DNA of 64,000 nt, from positions 372,001 to 436,000 of the forward strand of contig NZ_AUAC01000003.1 in NCBI RefSeq assembly GCF_000428525.1, written 5' to 3'. Position numbers and translations under genes: made by a program. Source of the stretch: Hellea balneolensis DSM 19091 (GTDB lineage Bacteria > Pseudomonadota > Alphaproteobacteria > Caulobacterales > Maricaulaceae). Positions 8,373 through 16,900 of this stretch are shown piece after piece. Position 1 is the first letter of the stretch. Each line of letters starts with the position of its first letter. The notes below the pieces were generated by a model that ran no database searches, was not told the origin of the DNA, and was given only the letters and a program-made list of their open reading frames with translations.

Positions 8373-8834
8373 TTATCTTTCTCTATAAGGGTCGCCGAGC
8401 ATGGCAGAGATATGACGGCCATTTTCGGCCAAAGCGGCGGCATCAGCGCTGACAGCTTGTGAGCATTGCGCGTGGCGGCCTTCTTCTTGGTAATAGCCCG
8501 CGTTGAAAGCGCGAATAAGTTTGCGCCGTTCGCTGCTATCACCCGCTGTTTCAATATTCATCATGCGGCTGGCGTAATCGCGCCACTTCTGATCAGAACG
8601 GCTAAAACAAATGGTCCGTAGATAATGGAGTTGCCCCAAATTTTTAGACAGCGCTTCGACAAGGCTATTCATTGTCACCATATCGGCTTCGACCCGCAAT
8701 TCAGCGTCTTCGCGAGCCTTTAGCGCAGCTTCTTTCGCGGCAGCTTCTCTTTCGCGTTCCGTCAACGCGTCCTGCGCAGAGACGCTCTGCGCGAAACTCA
8801 TAAAGAGGAACAGGAATGCCGCCAGCCATTTCAT
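8373..8834 (-). CDS. TIGR02301 family secreted protein
   Basis: The 153-residue protein has a signal peptide ending near QSVSA, a Glu/Arg/Ala-rich helix (about 24-48), then the TIGR02301 pattern: LGQLHYLRTICF, WRDYASRM, RRKLIRAFNAGY and a late Cys (RHAQCSQA). The family is restricted to alphaproteobacteria and has no assigned function. It forms a two-gene unit with the META-domain gene downstream. Confidence 0.85.
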   Translation of the reverse strand: MKWLAAFLFLFMSFAQSVSAQDALTEREREAAAKEAALKAREDAELRVEADMVTMNSLVEALSKNLGQLHYLRTICFSRSDQKWRDYASRMMNIETAGDSSERRKLIRAFNAGYYQEEGRHAQCSQAVSADAAALAENGRHISAMLGDPYRER

Positions 8835-8875
8835 AGGCTTTGATTAGCAGTTTTGGCGCAAATGAACATCAAATT

Positions 8876-9319
8876 TTACAGCCCCTTGGCTTTTGATAAT
8901 GAACGGCGCGCCGTTTCAATCACCTCACGCGTTTTGGACCACATGCCAAGCCCGTCAAGCTCATGCGGGGGCACGAAACGCGCATCGGCGGCATCATCCC
9001 CAAATTGCGGCTCACCCGAAATCCAGCGCGCCGCATAGTCATGCAAGCGGTAGTTAAAGTCTTCAAACTGCGCATCAATGGTGGCGACCTTATCCTCAAG
9101 CGCCGCCATAATACTCGTTTCCTCAAACAGCTCTCTAAGAGCGGCATCGCGCTCACTCTCGCCGTCTTCGATACGGCCGCCGGGAATAGACCATTCGCCC
9201 TTACGCGGGGCGGTGCCGCGCTTGATCAGCAGGACATCATCGCCCCGAAAGCAAATGACGCCAACACAATCCACGGGGGCGCAGTCTATGGGTTTTTCGG
9301 TTGTCATAATATCTTCCAT
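8876..9319 (-). CDS. NUDIX hydrolase
   Basis: The Nudix box is visible at about residues 46-69 (GGRIEDGE ... RELFEET), binding the metal for hydrolysis of nucleoside diphosphate-X substrates. The last conserved Gly of the box is Ser here. The 147-residue length suits a small house-cleaning enzyme; the substrate cannot be named. Two in-frame ATG codons (9319, 9307) are both plausible starts. It diverges from the SRAP gene across 41 bp. Confidence 0.9.
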   Translation of the reverse strand: MEDIMTTEKPIDCAPVDCVGVICFRGDDVLLIKRGTAPRKGEWSIPGGRIEDGESERDAALRELFEETSIMAALEDKVATIDAQFEDFNYRLHDYAARWISGEPQFGDDAADARFVPPHELDGLGMWSKTREVIETARRSLSKAKGL

Positions 9320-9360
9320 AAATCTCTCGTATCCTTATAGATAGTCCCAGAAGGAAAACT

Positions 9361-10047
9361 ATGTGCGGACGTTACACATTAGCCAAAGGTTTAGCCGAAA
9401 TTGCGGCCTATTTCGCGGCAAAAACAGGGCAGGCCGGCGAAGATGGATCTCCTCTTTGGGATTGGGAACCAAATTATAATATCGCGCCTGGCACCGTTGT
9501 TCCCGTTATTGCTTATGACGGGCGTAAGGCGCGCAAAGTCGTCCCGATGCGTTGGGGCCTTCACCCGCATTGGAAAAAACAGCCGCCGGAAGGTCGCCCC
9601 ATGTTTAATGCGCGGGTGGAAACAGCCGCAGAGAAAGCCAGTTTCAGAACGCCCTTCAAACGCCGCCGCGCGCTCTTCCCCGCGACGGGTTGGTATGAAT
9701 GGGAGGGCGTGGAAAAACCTAAAACGCCCTATTATATCCATGAGGACGACCAAGAGCTTTTCGCCTTTGCCGGGCTCTGGGATCAATGGCGCGTGGATGA
9801 AGGCATAACGCTGCTCTCCGCCACTATCCTGACGACCTCAGCCACGGGCCAAATGAAACACCTCCATCACCGCATGCCCGTGCGCCTGCCAAAAAACCAA
9901 TGGAATAATTGGCTCGATTGGGATGTCAGCGCCGATGCGGTACTGGGCACGATGAAGGGGAGTGAGGATTTGGATTTTTATGATGTGGGGCGTGAGGTGA
10001 GTTCGGGGCGGGCAAGCGGGGCGGATTTGATTAGGCCAGCGGGTTAA
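9361..10047 (+). CDS. SRAP domain protein (HMCES/YedK family)
   Basis: The protein shields abasic sites in single-stranded DNA by forming a DNA-protein crosslink through Cys2. The sequence starts MCGRYTL, so the catalytic Cys is exposed after Met removal. NYNIAPG, MRWGLHP, FNARVETA, RRALFPATGWYEW and the HRMPV histidine are all present. The 228-residue length is typical. Its stop overlaps the convergent downstream gene by four bases. Confidence 0.95.
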   Translation: MCGRYTLAKGLAEIAAYFAAKTGQAGEDGSPLWDWEPNYNIAPGTVVPVIAYDGRKARKVVPMRWGLHPHWKKQPPEGRPMFNARVETAAEKASFRTPFKRRRALFPATGWYEWEGVEKPKTPYYIHEDDQELFAFAGLWDQWRVDEGITLLSATILTTSATGQMKHLHHRMPVRLPKNQWNNWLDWDVSADAVLGTMKGSEDLDFYDVGREVSSGRASGADLIRPAG

Positions 10048-10412
10048 TCTTTATAATGTTCCTCGTAAGCTTTAATGTGATGAAGGAAAAGAGCCTCGTA
10101 TGCTTCAGAGACTTTTGCAAAAGCCGAAACTTCAAGGAAAAAAGGGTCTTCCAGAGACTCATATGCTAGAATCCCGACGTCAAAATCACGGTCAGCGGAT
10201 ATCCTATTGTTAGTTTTCAAAGTTAAATTTTCTAACCGCCAAATGTCTTTTTCAATGTGATCAAAGTGTTTTTTCACCTCATCAAAAGCCTTATTGGGTA
10301 AAAATTCACCATGCGCTACCCCCATGGGTGGGTCGCCTTTTTCTAGCTGTGAATGCCCAATTAATTTATCTTCGTAATAAATTTGAAACAACAAACTAAC
10401 CCACCTGAACAT
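10044..10412 (-). CDS. Conserved hypothetical protein with LExGDPPMGVAxGxF motif
   Basis: The core reads IYYEDKLIGHSQLEKGDPP followed by MGVAHGEFLP, a pattern I recall from uncharacterised bacterial proteins, then a helical region. An ATG at 10412 overlaps the upstream DUF389 gene. A TTG at 10394 preceded by AGGTGGG five bases away is an equally good, perhaps better, start. Translation is likely coupled to the upstream gene. The function is unknown. Confidence 0.65.
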   Translation of the reverse strand: MFRWVSLLFQIYYEDKLIGHSQLEKGDPPMGVAHGEFLPNKAFDEVKKHFDHIEKDIWRLENLTLKTNNRISADRDFDVGILAYESLEDPFFLEVSAFAKVSEAYEALFLHHIKAYEEHYKD

Positions 10413-11403
10413 TAAACTCATAAGCCAACACCGCCAGCGCCACCAATAACCCCACCCAAACGGCGGCATTTATCTTGACCGATTTCGATGCTTTCTTCTG
10501 TGTGACCCATGTTCTTGGTCTCACGCCTTTATAGACGAAAATCAGCTGCGCGGAGAGGATCGCGCAAACCACATTCAGCCCGAGTAAAATCGCGGCTCCT
10601 GCGGCGGCTTCATATTTTCCGGCCCCTAAATATAGCGCCGAGGCAACGGAGGGCGGGAGTAGGGCAACAGCCACCATCACGCCCACCAAAGCGGAGGAAA
10701 TGCCTGTGGACAGGGAGAGCGCTGCTGCCGCGCCAGAGGCAAGCGCGAGGGCGACAATCTCTGGGCCAATCACAGTACGGCTAACCATCTCTGTACTGGC
10801 GAGGTTGACGGGCATGAAAAATGTGAGGGCATAGGCAAAGCCAAAGCCAATACCCAGGCCCACCAAGGCTGTTTTAGTGGCCTTTTTCATCAAAGATAAA
10901 TCGCCAAGCGCCGCGGCAAGGGCGAAGGCCAGTATTGGCCCAAGCAAAGGCGCAATCACCATGGCGGCAATCACAATAGCGACGCTGTCACCATTCAAGC
11001 CAATCGCCGCCACAATGGAAGAGAGCACGGTTAAGATAATAAAATCCCAATTCAGATTACAATCATTTGAGACTTTTTGGTAAAGTTCTTCGCGCAAGGA
11101 GACTGTTTTGGCTTTAGCTTTTTTTGCGGCTTCATCTTGGGTTTCTTCTTCGTCCTCAGCGGGGCGGGGCAGGGTGGCCTCGATCGGCATCACAACGACG
11201 CGCCAATCCGCAGATGCGCTGAGCAAGGCTTGTAAATCGTCAATCAGCTCTTGGCCGTGCCCTTTGGCAACGACGATCTCAACGGCTTTTTCATAACGGC
11301 CATAACCGCTATCCAAGGACCAATCTATCGGCTTGCAATTATTGATAATCTCAATGACAGCGTCGGATTTATCGGCAGGGAAGTTGGCTTTTATGAATCG
11401 CAT
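10396..11403 (-). CDS. DUF389/TIGR00341 family membrane protein
   Basis: The 335-residue protein has a cytoplasmic alpha/beta N-terminal domain (about 1-110, ending in a charged EDEEE linker), then about six transmembrane helices with the family pattern MVIAPLLGPILAFALAAALGD and VALLPPSVASAL. Function is not established for the family. It lies nine bases downstream of the YihY-like gene. Confidence 0.88.
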   Translation of the reverse strand: MRFIKANFPADKSDAVIEIINNCKPIDWSLDSGYGRYEKAVEIVVAKGHGQELIDDLQALLSASADWRVVVMPIEATLPRPAEDEEETQDEAAKKAKAKTVSLREELYQKVSNDCNLNWDFIILTVLSSIVAAIGLNGDSVAIVIAAMVIAPLLGPILAFALAAALGDLSLMKKATKTALVGLGIGFGFAYALTFFMPVNLASTEMVSRTVIGPEIVALALASGAAAALSLSTGISSALVGVMVAVALLPPSVASALYLGAGKYEAAAGAAILLGLNVVCAILSAQLIFVYKGVRPRTWVTQKKASKSVKINAAVWVGLLVALAVLAYEFNVQVG

Positions 11404-11411
11404 GCATTCTC

Positions 11412-12389
11412 TTAGCCTGAATGGGCCATATCTTCCAAGTCAAAGCCTTCTGGACGGTAATCCGCCATAGCCGCGCCGCGTGCGCCCATAGGTCTGTCAG
11501 GGCCGCGCGTTGTATCGACAATGGTATGACGCTCCATTTCGGCATTCAGCTCAGCGCCTATGATGACGGTATAAGCGGTTAGCCAGAACCAGATGAGCAG
11601 GACAATGACCGCCGATAGCGATCCATATATTGCGTTGTAATTTCCGAAAGCGGCGACAAATTTGGAAAAGCCAAATGATATGATCAGCCATGTCAGTGTT
11701 GTAAATAATATACCCGGAAACACCCAACGTTTCTTAGCGGGACGGCGGCTTGGCCCAAACCGATATAAAATCCCTGCCGCAAAGCCAAACATTGAGATAA
11801 GCAAGGCCCATGGCAATATGCGCGAAAAAGCAGCAATCGCGCCGTCTAGCTTAAGCACATGTAAAATGGCAGGAACCCCAATTATAATCGCCAAAGCTAT
11901 CCAGACAAAAAGTATCATGGAAAGCGTCATTGAGCCAGCCAGTGCATAAAACATAGCAAAGCTACGGGTCTCTCGTTCTCCATAGGCAATGTTCATGGCA
12001 CGCATAATGGCGCGTATGCCTGCCCCAGCGGACCAGAGCGCGATCAGCAGGCCTATCGCAATGCCAAGCCCCAAGCGGCCATGCGGCGCCATGATAACAG
12101 CGGTAATTTGGCGGTTGAGAACCTCCCAAGCATCTTGGGGTAAAACGCCGTTCACATCCTGCAACATGCCTTGGACTTGGAGAGGGTCAGCAAAATAACC
12201 GTAAATTGACAGGCATGCTGTTATCAAAGGAAAAATTGCCAGCAGGCTGAAGAAAGCCACGCCCGCCGCGATGATCGCGACATTATCTTTGTGGATTTCA
12301 GCCCAAGTGTTTTTGGAAATGATCCACCAATCGCGCGCAGAGAACTCTAATGGGCTTCTGGCTGTGCAGGGCGGCGGAGGGACCGCCAC
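11412..12389 (-). CDS. YihY/BrkB family inner-membrane protein
   Basis: About six transmembrane helices and the family motifs NVAIIAAGVAFFSLLAIFP (about 36-54), LWSAGAGIRAIMRAMNIAYG and YGSLSAVIVLLIWFW identify it. Older naming as RNase BN is not supported; the physiological role is unclear. The start is a GTG sharing one base with the yaaA stop (TAGTG), so translation depends on yaaA. Confidence 0.88.
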   Translation of the reverse strand: MAVPPPPCTARSPLEFSARDWWIISKNTWAEIHKDNVAIIAAGVAFFSLLAIFPLITACLSIYGYFADPLQVQGMLQDVNGVLPQDAWEVLNRQITAVIMAPHGRLGLGIAIGLLIALWSAGAGIRAIMRAMNIAYGERETRSFAMFYALAGSMTLSMILFVWIALAIIIGVPAILHVLKLDGAIAAFSRILPWALLISMFGFAAGILYRFGPSRRPAKKRWVFPGILFTTLTWLIISFGFSKFVAAFGNYNAIYGSLSAVIVLLIWFWLTAYTVIIGAELNAEMERHTIVDTTRGPDRPMGARGAAMADYRPEGFDLEDMAHSG

Positions 12390-13174
12390 TATTTTTTCGG
12401 CGCGGGTTGCGGACGTGTGAAGACGAGCTCTGTTTCAGACGAGTCTGTCTTATTAAATTTATACCCGTCCAGATTAAAGTCCTTAAGACCCTCGGCGCGG
12501 TCCACACGGTTTTGCATAATCCAACGCGCCATCAAGCCGCGTCCGAATTTGGCGTAATACATCAAGGCACGGGCTTTACCATCTTTGACATTGAGGAATT
12601 TCGCCGTAATGACAGGGCTTGAAATCGTGGTTTTATCGACCGCTTTGAAATATTCATTGGACGCCAAATTGACGATGGTTTGATCCTCATGCTCTTTCAA
12701 ATCCGCATTAAGCGTGTCGGCAATGGTGCTGCCCCAGAAATCATAAAGCGATTTTCCACGTTTCGTAGCGAGCTTGGTGCCCATCTCAAGGCGGTAAGCT
12801 TGCATGGAATCCAGCGGGCGCAACACACCGTAAAGTCCTGAGAGGATGCGCAAATGGTCTTGGGCGTAAGACAGATCTTTATCGCTGAGGGATTTGGCCT
12901 CGAGGCCCCAATAGACATCCCCGTCAAAGGTCAGTCCGGCGGGCTTTGCGCTATTGCTTTTGCCGTCAAGATTAAACGCTTTGAACCGCTCGGCATTAAG
13001 CTCGGCCAAATTATCACTGATATGCATCAGTTTTTTCAAATCCGCGGCAGATTGCTTTTTCGCGACCTTAGCCAGTTCCAACGTGTCCGCCGTCAGCAAG
13101 GGTTCAGTTGCCTCTAGCTGAGTTGTCACCGGGTCGAAGTTTAGTTTTTTAGCAGGGGAGAGTAACGTAATCAT
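12389..13174 (-). CDS. yaaA: YaaA family peroxide stress protein
   Basis: YaaA lowers intracellular free iron under H2O2 stress in E. coli. The 261-residue protein opens with ITLLSPAKKLNF and contains FDGDVYWGLEAKSL, LRILSGLYGVLRPLD, YRLEMGTKL and a late VITAKFLN, all typical of the DUF328 fold. It heads a leftward unit yaaA-yihY-DUF389-hypothetical with overlapping ends. No OxyR site was recognised upstream. Confidence 0.93.
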   Translation of the reverse strand: MITLLSPAKKLNFDPVTTQLEATEPLLTADTLELAKVAKKQSAADLKKLMHISDNLAELNAERFKAFNLDGKSNSAKPAGLTFDGDVYWGLEAKSLSDKDLSYAQDHLRILSGLYGVLRPLDSMQAYRLEMGTKLATKRGKSLYDFWGSTIADTLNADLKEHEDQTIVNLASNEYFKAVDKTTISSPVITAKFLNVKDGKARALMYYAKFGRGLMARWIMQNRVDRAEGLKDFNLDGYKFNKTDSSETELVFTRPQPAPKK

Positions 13175-13302
13175 GGTCTAATCCTTTCCTCATAACATCG
13201 GGGCAGATTATTCCGCCCCCGTATGCGTGGGTTCACGATGTATTTACGATAACGCAGAGCGTGTGGTTTTCAAGGTTTATTCTAAGTCTTTGTTTGAAAT
13301 AT

Positions 13303-13344
13303 CAGCAGGATTAGCTTGAAGGGGAGGGAGAGCTAATCCTGCTG
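13303..13344. repeat. Perfect 14-bp inverted repeat downstream of trpA
   Basis: CAGCAGGATTAGCT (13303-13316) and AGCTAATCCTGCTG (13331-13344) are exact complements around a purine-rich loop of 14 bases. It lies in a 305-bp non-coding stretch between trpA and yaaA, both read leftward. It may terminate the trp transcript, though the leftward T-run is poor. A smaller GGGGC/GCCCC hairpin lies at 13200-13219 in the yaaA leader. I see no gene in this stretch. Confidence 0.65.
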
Positions 13345-13483
13345 TTTTCAGGCAAAATGATCAGGGGTAAATCATCATTGCTTTGGTCTCTTAAGGGGAA
13401 GAGAGGATTGTTATAAATGCCATTGCAGATACACATTCAATAAAACTGACTGTGATAGGTTTGTGATGTGGTGAGTAGGTGTT

Positions 13484-14275
13484 TTAGGCCCCGTGGGTTG
13501 CGTTCGCGAGTGTCTTCACGAGAGCCAAGGCTGCCTCCGCTCCATTTTCATGTAGCTCTTTCACAATGGCAGAGCCGACCACAACACCGTCCGCATCTTT
13601 TGCGACTTCGGCTGCGCGCTCTGGCGTCTTGACCCCAAATCCTACGACAACAGGGAGGCCCGAGGCCTTGCGCACTTTCGCGACTTGTTCGGTCACCGAG
13701 CCGGCTTGGCTGAACGCGGCGCCCGTTATGCCTGTCATAGATACGTAATAAACAAAACCTTTGGTACCTTCGACGACGCGGGGCAGGCGGGCTTCATCTG
13801 TGGTGGGGGTCGCAAGGCGGATGAGGGCGAGGTCATGCACCTCAAAGGCGTCGCGTAAGCCTGCATCTTCCTCGGGCGGTAAATCTACAATAATTGCGCC
13901 GTCTATGCCCGCCTCTTTGGCAGCCTTGGCAAAATTGGCATAGCCCATGTGATGCACAGGATTACAATAGCCCATAATGATGAGGGGTGTTGTGTCATTA
14001 TTTTTGCGAAACTCTGTCGCCATCTCAAGGATAGTGGTCAGGGTTGTCCCCGCCGCGAGGCTTCGCAAACCCGCTTCTTCAATGGTTGGGCCATCGGCTG
14101 CAGGATCGGTAAAGGGCATGCCCAGCTCGATAATATCCACGCCATGTGAGGGCAGGGCGTTGAGGACCTGTTGAGACGTCTTACGATCTGGGTCTCCGCC
14201 CATAATATAGGCGACAAAGGCGGCTTGGCCTTTGGCTTTTCGGTTAGTAAATACGGTATCAATGCGGTGCGTCAT
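13484..14275 (-). CDS. trpA: Tryptophan synthase alpha subunit
   Basis: The alpha subunit cleaves indole-3-glycerol phosphate to indole, which is channelled to TrpB. The 263-residue TIM barrel has catalytic Glu in ELGMPF (about 51) and Asp in DPAADGP (about 62), the PNP motif region MGYCNPV, and the phosphate-binding GFGVKTPE and GVVVGSAIV segments. It appears fully functional. Unusually it is not next to trpB; 3.2 kb of other genes intervene, and a broken second trpA 5' end lies at 16.9-17.0 kb. Confidence 0.96.
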   Translation of the reverse strand: MTHRIDTVFTNRKAKGQAAFVAYIMGGDPDRKTSQQVLNALPSHGVDIIELGMPFTDPAADGPTIEEAGLRSLAAGTTLTTILEMATEFRKNNDTTPLIIMGYCNPVHHMGYANFAKAAKEAGIDGAIIVDLPPEEDAGLRDAFEVHDLALIRLATPTTDEARLPRVVEGTKGFVYYVSMTGITGAAFSQAGSVTEQVAKVRKASGLPVVVGFGVKTPERAAEVAKDADGVVVGSAIVKELHENGAEAALALVKTLANATHGA

Positions 14276-14348
14276 GCGCTTGCCATTAAGCGCTTTTTAG
14301 CAGAGTTGCCAGAGCAAATTCTGCGTTACCCTACAATATTAAACGCTA

Positions 14349-15608
14349 TTACAGTGCACGCGATTTAGGCGTAAATATCTTTCCGCACGTGTTCTTTGCC
14401 AAAGCCACTCCAGCTCCATCGAATTTAGGCGTCATTGTATTACAGGCATAGATGACTTCAAATTGCGCCATATCGAATTGGGGCGATTTAGCTTTAGCCT
14501 TTACAAATTTAGTCTTTTCAAGTTTAGCCATTTGATATGTCTTAGCTGGACTAACGCTTGCCATTTCCGTTTTGATAAATGTTCTATCAGCTAAGCTCGG
14601 TATAACAGTTTCAATATGGGGAATTACTCTAGCAGCGTCCACGCTGACTGTTTTCACTTCGATGAGCGTTCTGTCGGCCAAACGAGGTATAACGGTTTCG
14701 ATATGTGGAATTTTTCTTCTTATAACATCTGTTGTTACCGATGTAACTGACTGACTGAGGTTCTTCTCTGCTGCCATGACATAATTCTGTCTTTGGACAT
14801 ATTTCACCTCAGATGCCTTTGCGTTCACGACTTTTATAGTCTCGCTTTTAAGGTCTGTTGCCTCCAAGACTTGCACCTTGGCTTCTACAACTCTTACAAC
14901 ATCAGTCTTTGCGGGTGTTTCTTCTCTGATCTCAATATTAGCTGCCGTAACATGGTTTTCAAGGGGCGCGAGTTCAGCATGTTGCGTTACAACAGCTTCT
15001 GGCGCAGCGGGTTTTGTTACGGCAGGTTTTGAGATGACTTGCGCTGTGTCCTGAGCTTTGCCGCCGATAACCAGAGGGTTACTCGGGCGTGCCTGTTCAA
15101 CAGAGTTCTCTTGTGCTGCAGGTAACTGAGTAATGACTTGTCTAGCAGCTCTTTGGTCTAACATGCCTGGCATGGCCCCAGCTCTCATGAGCTGTAGTTC
15201 CATTTTCAAGCGTGATATTTCTAGATCATAGAGTTTGGTACAATCAACGCGTTTTGTCTTTTTCCCTAGGGGAACAGATATACGCCCGTAAAAAGAGACT
15301 GTTTCACGGTCGAAAATGTCATTTGATCCAATCATACCCATATCAAGTTTAGGTCCATTTGACCCAATAGCTGATTGGCACGTAATGCCACTTGGGCCAC
15401 GTATCATGTCTTGGCCTGATATATGAGGCTGTGTCGGTAGATTAAATCCATTCTGATTGTAAGAACTAGATGAATTAGGCAAGATAATAGGCGAACTTAA
15501 ATCATTGATAGGCGAACCTAAATTATTTACTTGGCTCTGTGCACTGCCGACAGCGAGTGCTGAGAGGATTACTGTTCCTGCAATTTGGTAGCAAATACTT
15601 TTCCGCAT
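14349..15608 (-). CDS. Secreted protein with two 29-residue repeats and a C-terminal Cys motif (419 aa)
   Basis: After a signal peptide the protein has an Asn/Ser-rich segment, then ITCQSAIGSNGPKLDMGMIG (about 74-93) and RVDCTKLYDLEISRLKMELQ (about 119-138). A long Ala/Val/Thr/Glu linker follows, then two near-identical units beginning IPHIETVIP (about 303 and 332). The end, from IYACNTMTPKFDGAG through CGKIFTPK, matches the end of the protein encoded just upstream. The 40-bp overlap with that gene implies co-expression. No known family; a surface or pilus-like assembly role is inferred from its company. Confidence 0.75.
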   Translation of the reverse strand: MRKSICYQIAGTVILSALAVGSAQSQVNNLGSPINDLSSPIILPNSSSSYNQNGFNLPTQPHISGQDMIRGPSGITCQSAIGSNGPKLDMGMIGSNDIFDRETVSFYGRISVPLGKKTKRVDCTKLYDLEISRLKMELQLMRAGAMPGMLDQRAARQVITQLPAAQENSVEQARPSNPLVIGGKAQDTAQVISKPAVTKPAAPEAVVTQHAELAPLENHVTAANIEIREETPAKTDVVRVVEAKVQVLEATDLKSETIKVVNAKASEVKYVQRQNYVMAAEKNLSQSVTSVTTDVIRRKIPHIETVIPRLADRTLIEVKTVSVDAARVIPHIETVIPSLADRTFIKTEMASVSPAKTYQMAKLEKTKFVKAKAKSPQFDMAQFEVIYACNTMTPKFDGAGVALAKNTCGKIFTPKSRAL

Positions 15609-16000
15609 ACTTCCCCCTTAAAAGCCGATCCTACGCCGTCGACTTTTGGAATAATTGAATTACAAACATAAACCATGCGTGAGTTTACAGAGCCGTCATT
15701 TTGCTCTGAGAAAGGTACGATGGCTGTTATAACGAGCGTATCGTTGGAGGCTAATTTAACGGCCTTTTTTGATACATAACTTGCTTTTACGGGTTTCCAA
15801 TCAGGCGTGTAGATCGAAATCATATTAACTTGCGGCGTCGCATAAGTGTTTCTGATTTCAAACTGCACCATGAATTTATCACTGAAAGAGACAACCTTCT
15901 GCTTCATAGGTGCCACGCTTTGAGCTTGCGCCGCGAATGTCGCGGCGAGCCCTGTAGCGGTGAAAACACCTATGATGAAATGTCTTATGGCGCCGTGCAT
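15569..16000 (-). CDS. Secreted protein sharing a C-terminal Cys motif with its neighbour (143 aa)
   Basis: A signal peptide (to about residue 27, AQA) is followed by a beta-rich body containing FMVQFEIRNTYATPQVNMIS and DTLVITAIVPF, reminiscent of one immunoglobulin-like domain of fimbrial chaperones, though weakly. The last 33 residues (YVCNSIIPKVDGVG ... CGKVFATK) resemble the end of the 419-aa protein. The start overlaps the upstream gene's stop by 16 bases and the end overlaps the next start by 40 bases. Function is not recognised. Confidence 0.72.
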   Translation of the reverse strand: MHGAIRHFIIGVFTATGLAATFAAQAQSVAPMKQKVVSFSDKFMVQFEIRNTYATPQVNMISIYTPDWKPVKASYVSKKAVKLASNDTLVITAIVPFSEQNDGSVNSRMVYVCNSIIPKVDGVGSAFKGEVCGKVFATKLQEQ

Positions 16001-16467
16001 CTTACGACTGTCACAAGTTCATAAATGCCAGCATCAAATGTGCCTGTAGATTTCGTGGCATTCGCATCTACGGTTGCGACTGTGACGCCTAAGCCTAGAG
16101 GCGTAACGGAATCTCCGCTAACTTCTGATAAGACTGTGTCACCCGCCAGAGTATAGCTTGCGGCAAATGTTGTATTTGTGTCAGCGCTTGCGGGGCCTAC
16201 ATCGAAAGATGTGGGCGCGATAACTTGAATATTTGAATTTATACTATTGGTCGTAACCGTAACGGTTCCGGGAAGGCCCGCTGTCTCCTTGGAGGATAAG
16301 ACCGTCTGATCAATCGACTGGCCAAGGATACCATTTGTACCAATGACGAGGGCGCAGCTGTCTAAAACAACACCTGAAAATCTAACATCTTGGTCAACAG
16401 CAAACGCGGATGGCGCGATCAATGCTGAGCCTAAAGTTACCACCATTATTTTTTTTATATTTTTCAT
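15985..16467 (-). CDS. Secreted pilin-like protein (160 aa)
   Basis: Start ATG at 16467 follows AAGGAAG with five bases of spacing; a longer frame to 16494 is not supported. The signal peptide ends at PSAFA. The mature protein is Thr/Ser/Val-rich and beta-strand-like, with one Cys near the N-terminus (VVLDSCALVIG) and one near the C-terminus (VVRCTAP), a layout seen in fimbrial and spore-coat-U-like subunits. It is the first gene of a three-gene overlapping operon. No usher is encoded nearby. Confidence 0.72.
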   Translation of the reverse strand: MKNIKKIMVVTLGSALIAPSAFAVDQDVRFSGVVLDSCALVIGTNGILGQSIDQTVLSSKETAGLPGTVTVTTNSINSNIQVIAPTSFDVGPASADTNTTFAASYTLAGDTVLSEVSGDSVTPLGLGVTVATVDANATKSTGTFDAGIYELVTVVRCTAP

Positions 16468-16627
16468 TTTTACTTCCTTTAATGTGTCTCCCACGTCAAA
16501 GTTGTTACATGATAAATCTTAAAATTGAGTTGTTTAGGGTGGTTAATACAAGTTAATGATTTACGTTCATCTTGACATTTCATATAGCTCGAAGTTTTTT
16601 TGGAACTGTAAATCAGTAATTGAGCAT

Positions 16628-16651
16628 GAAAAAACCCGCCAAGAGGCGGGT
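16628..16651 (-). terminator. Rho-independent terminator after the entericidin gene
   Basis: Read leftward, a seven-pair stem (ACCCGCC/GGCGGGT) with a four-base loop is followed by a run of six T. It closes the upstream entericidin transcript and separates it from the pilin-like operon. Confidence 0.9.
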
Positions 16652-16695
16652 TCAGTCATTATCAATCAGAGGTAAAGCCTAGCAGATGTAAGAAG

Positions 16696-16839
16696 CTAAT
16701 TTTTCGTGACTTCTTCCGCTTTGTCTCCAGCGCTTTCAAGGTCTTGGCCAACGCCTTCAATCGTATTGCAAGCTGATGCTAGAAGTGTGAGGCCTGTTAC
16801 GGCAAAGATAGCAAGCGTCTTAGCAGGTGAATTTTTCAT
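16696..16839 (-). CDS. Entericidin A/B family lipoprotein
   Basis: This 47-residue lipoprotein has a hydrophobic signal with lipobox (LLASAC) and the entericidin signature NTIEGVGQDLESAGDKAEE. Entericidins are small cell-envelope lipoproteins (toxin/antidote-like pair in enterics; single copies are common in alphaproteobacteria). The start is at 16839 with GGAG upstream; the longer frame to 16956 runs through the trpA relic and is artefactual. It carries its own terminator. Confidence 0.92.
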   Translation of the reverse strand: MKNSPAKTLAIFAVTGLTLLASACNTIEGVGQDLESAGDKAEEVTKN

Positions 16840-16900
16840 GGGTGCTCTCCGTGTTATTATGAAAGAGAAACGACTTAGATTGAATTTGGTTCCCGAGAAA

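Noticed and set aside
13303-13344. CRISPR-like repeat
   Set aside because: Only a single inverted pair; no repeat-spacer array anywhere in the window.
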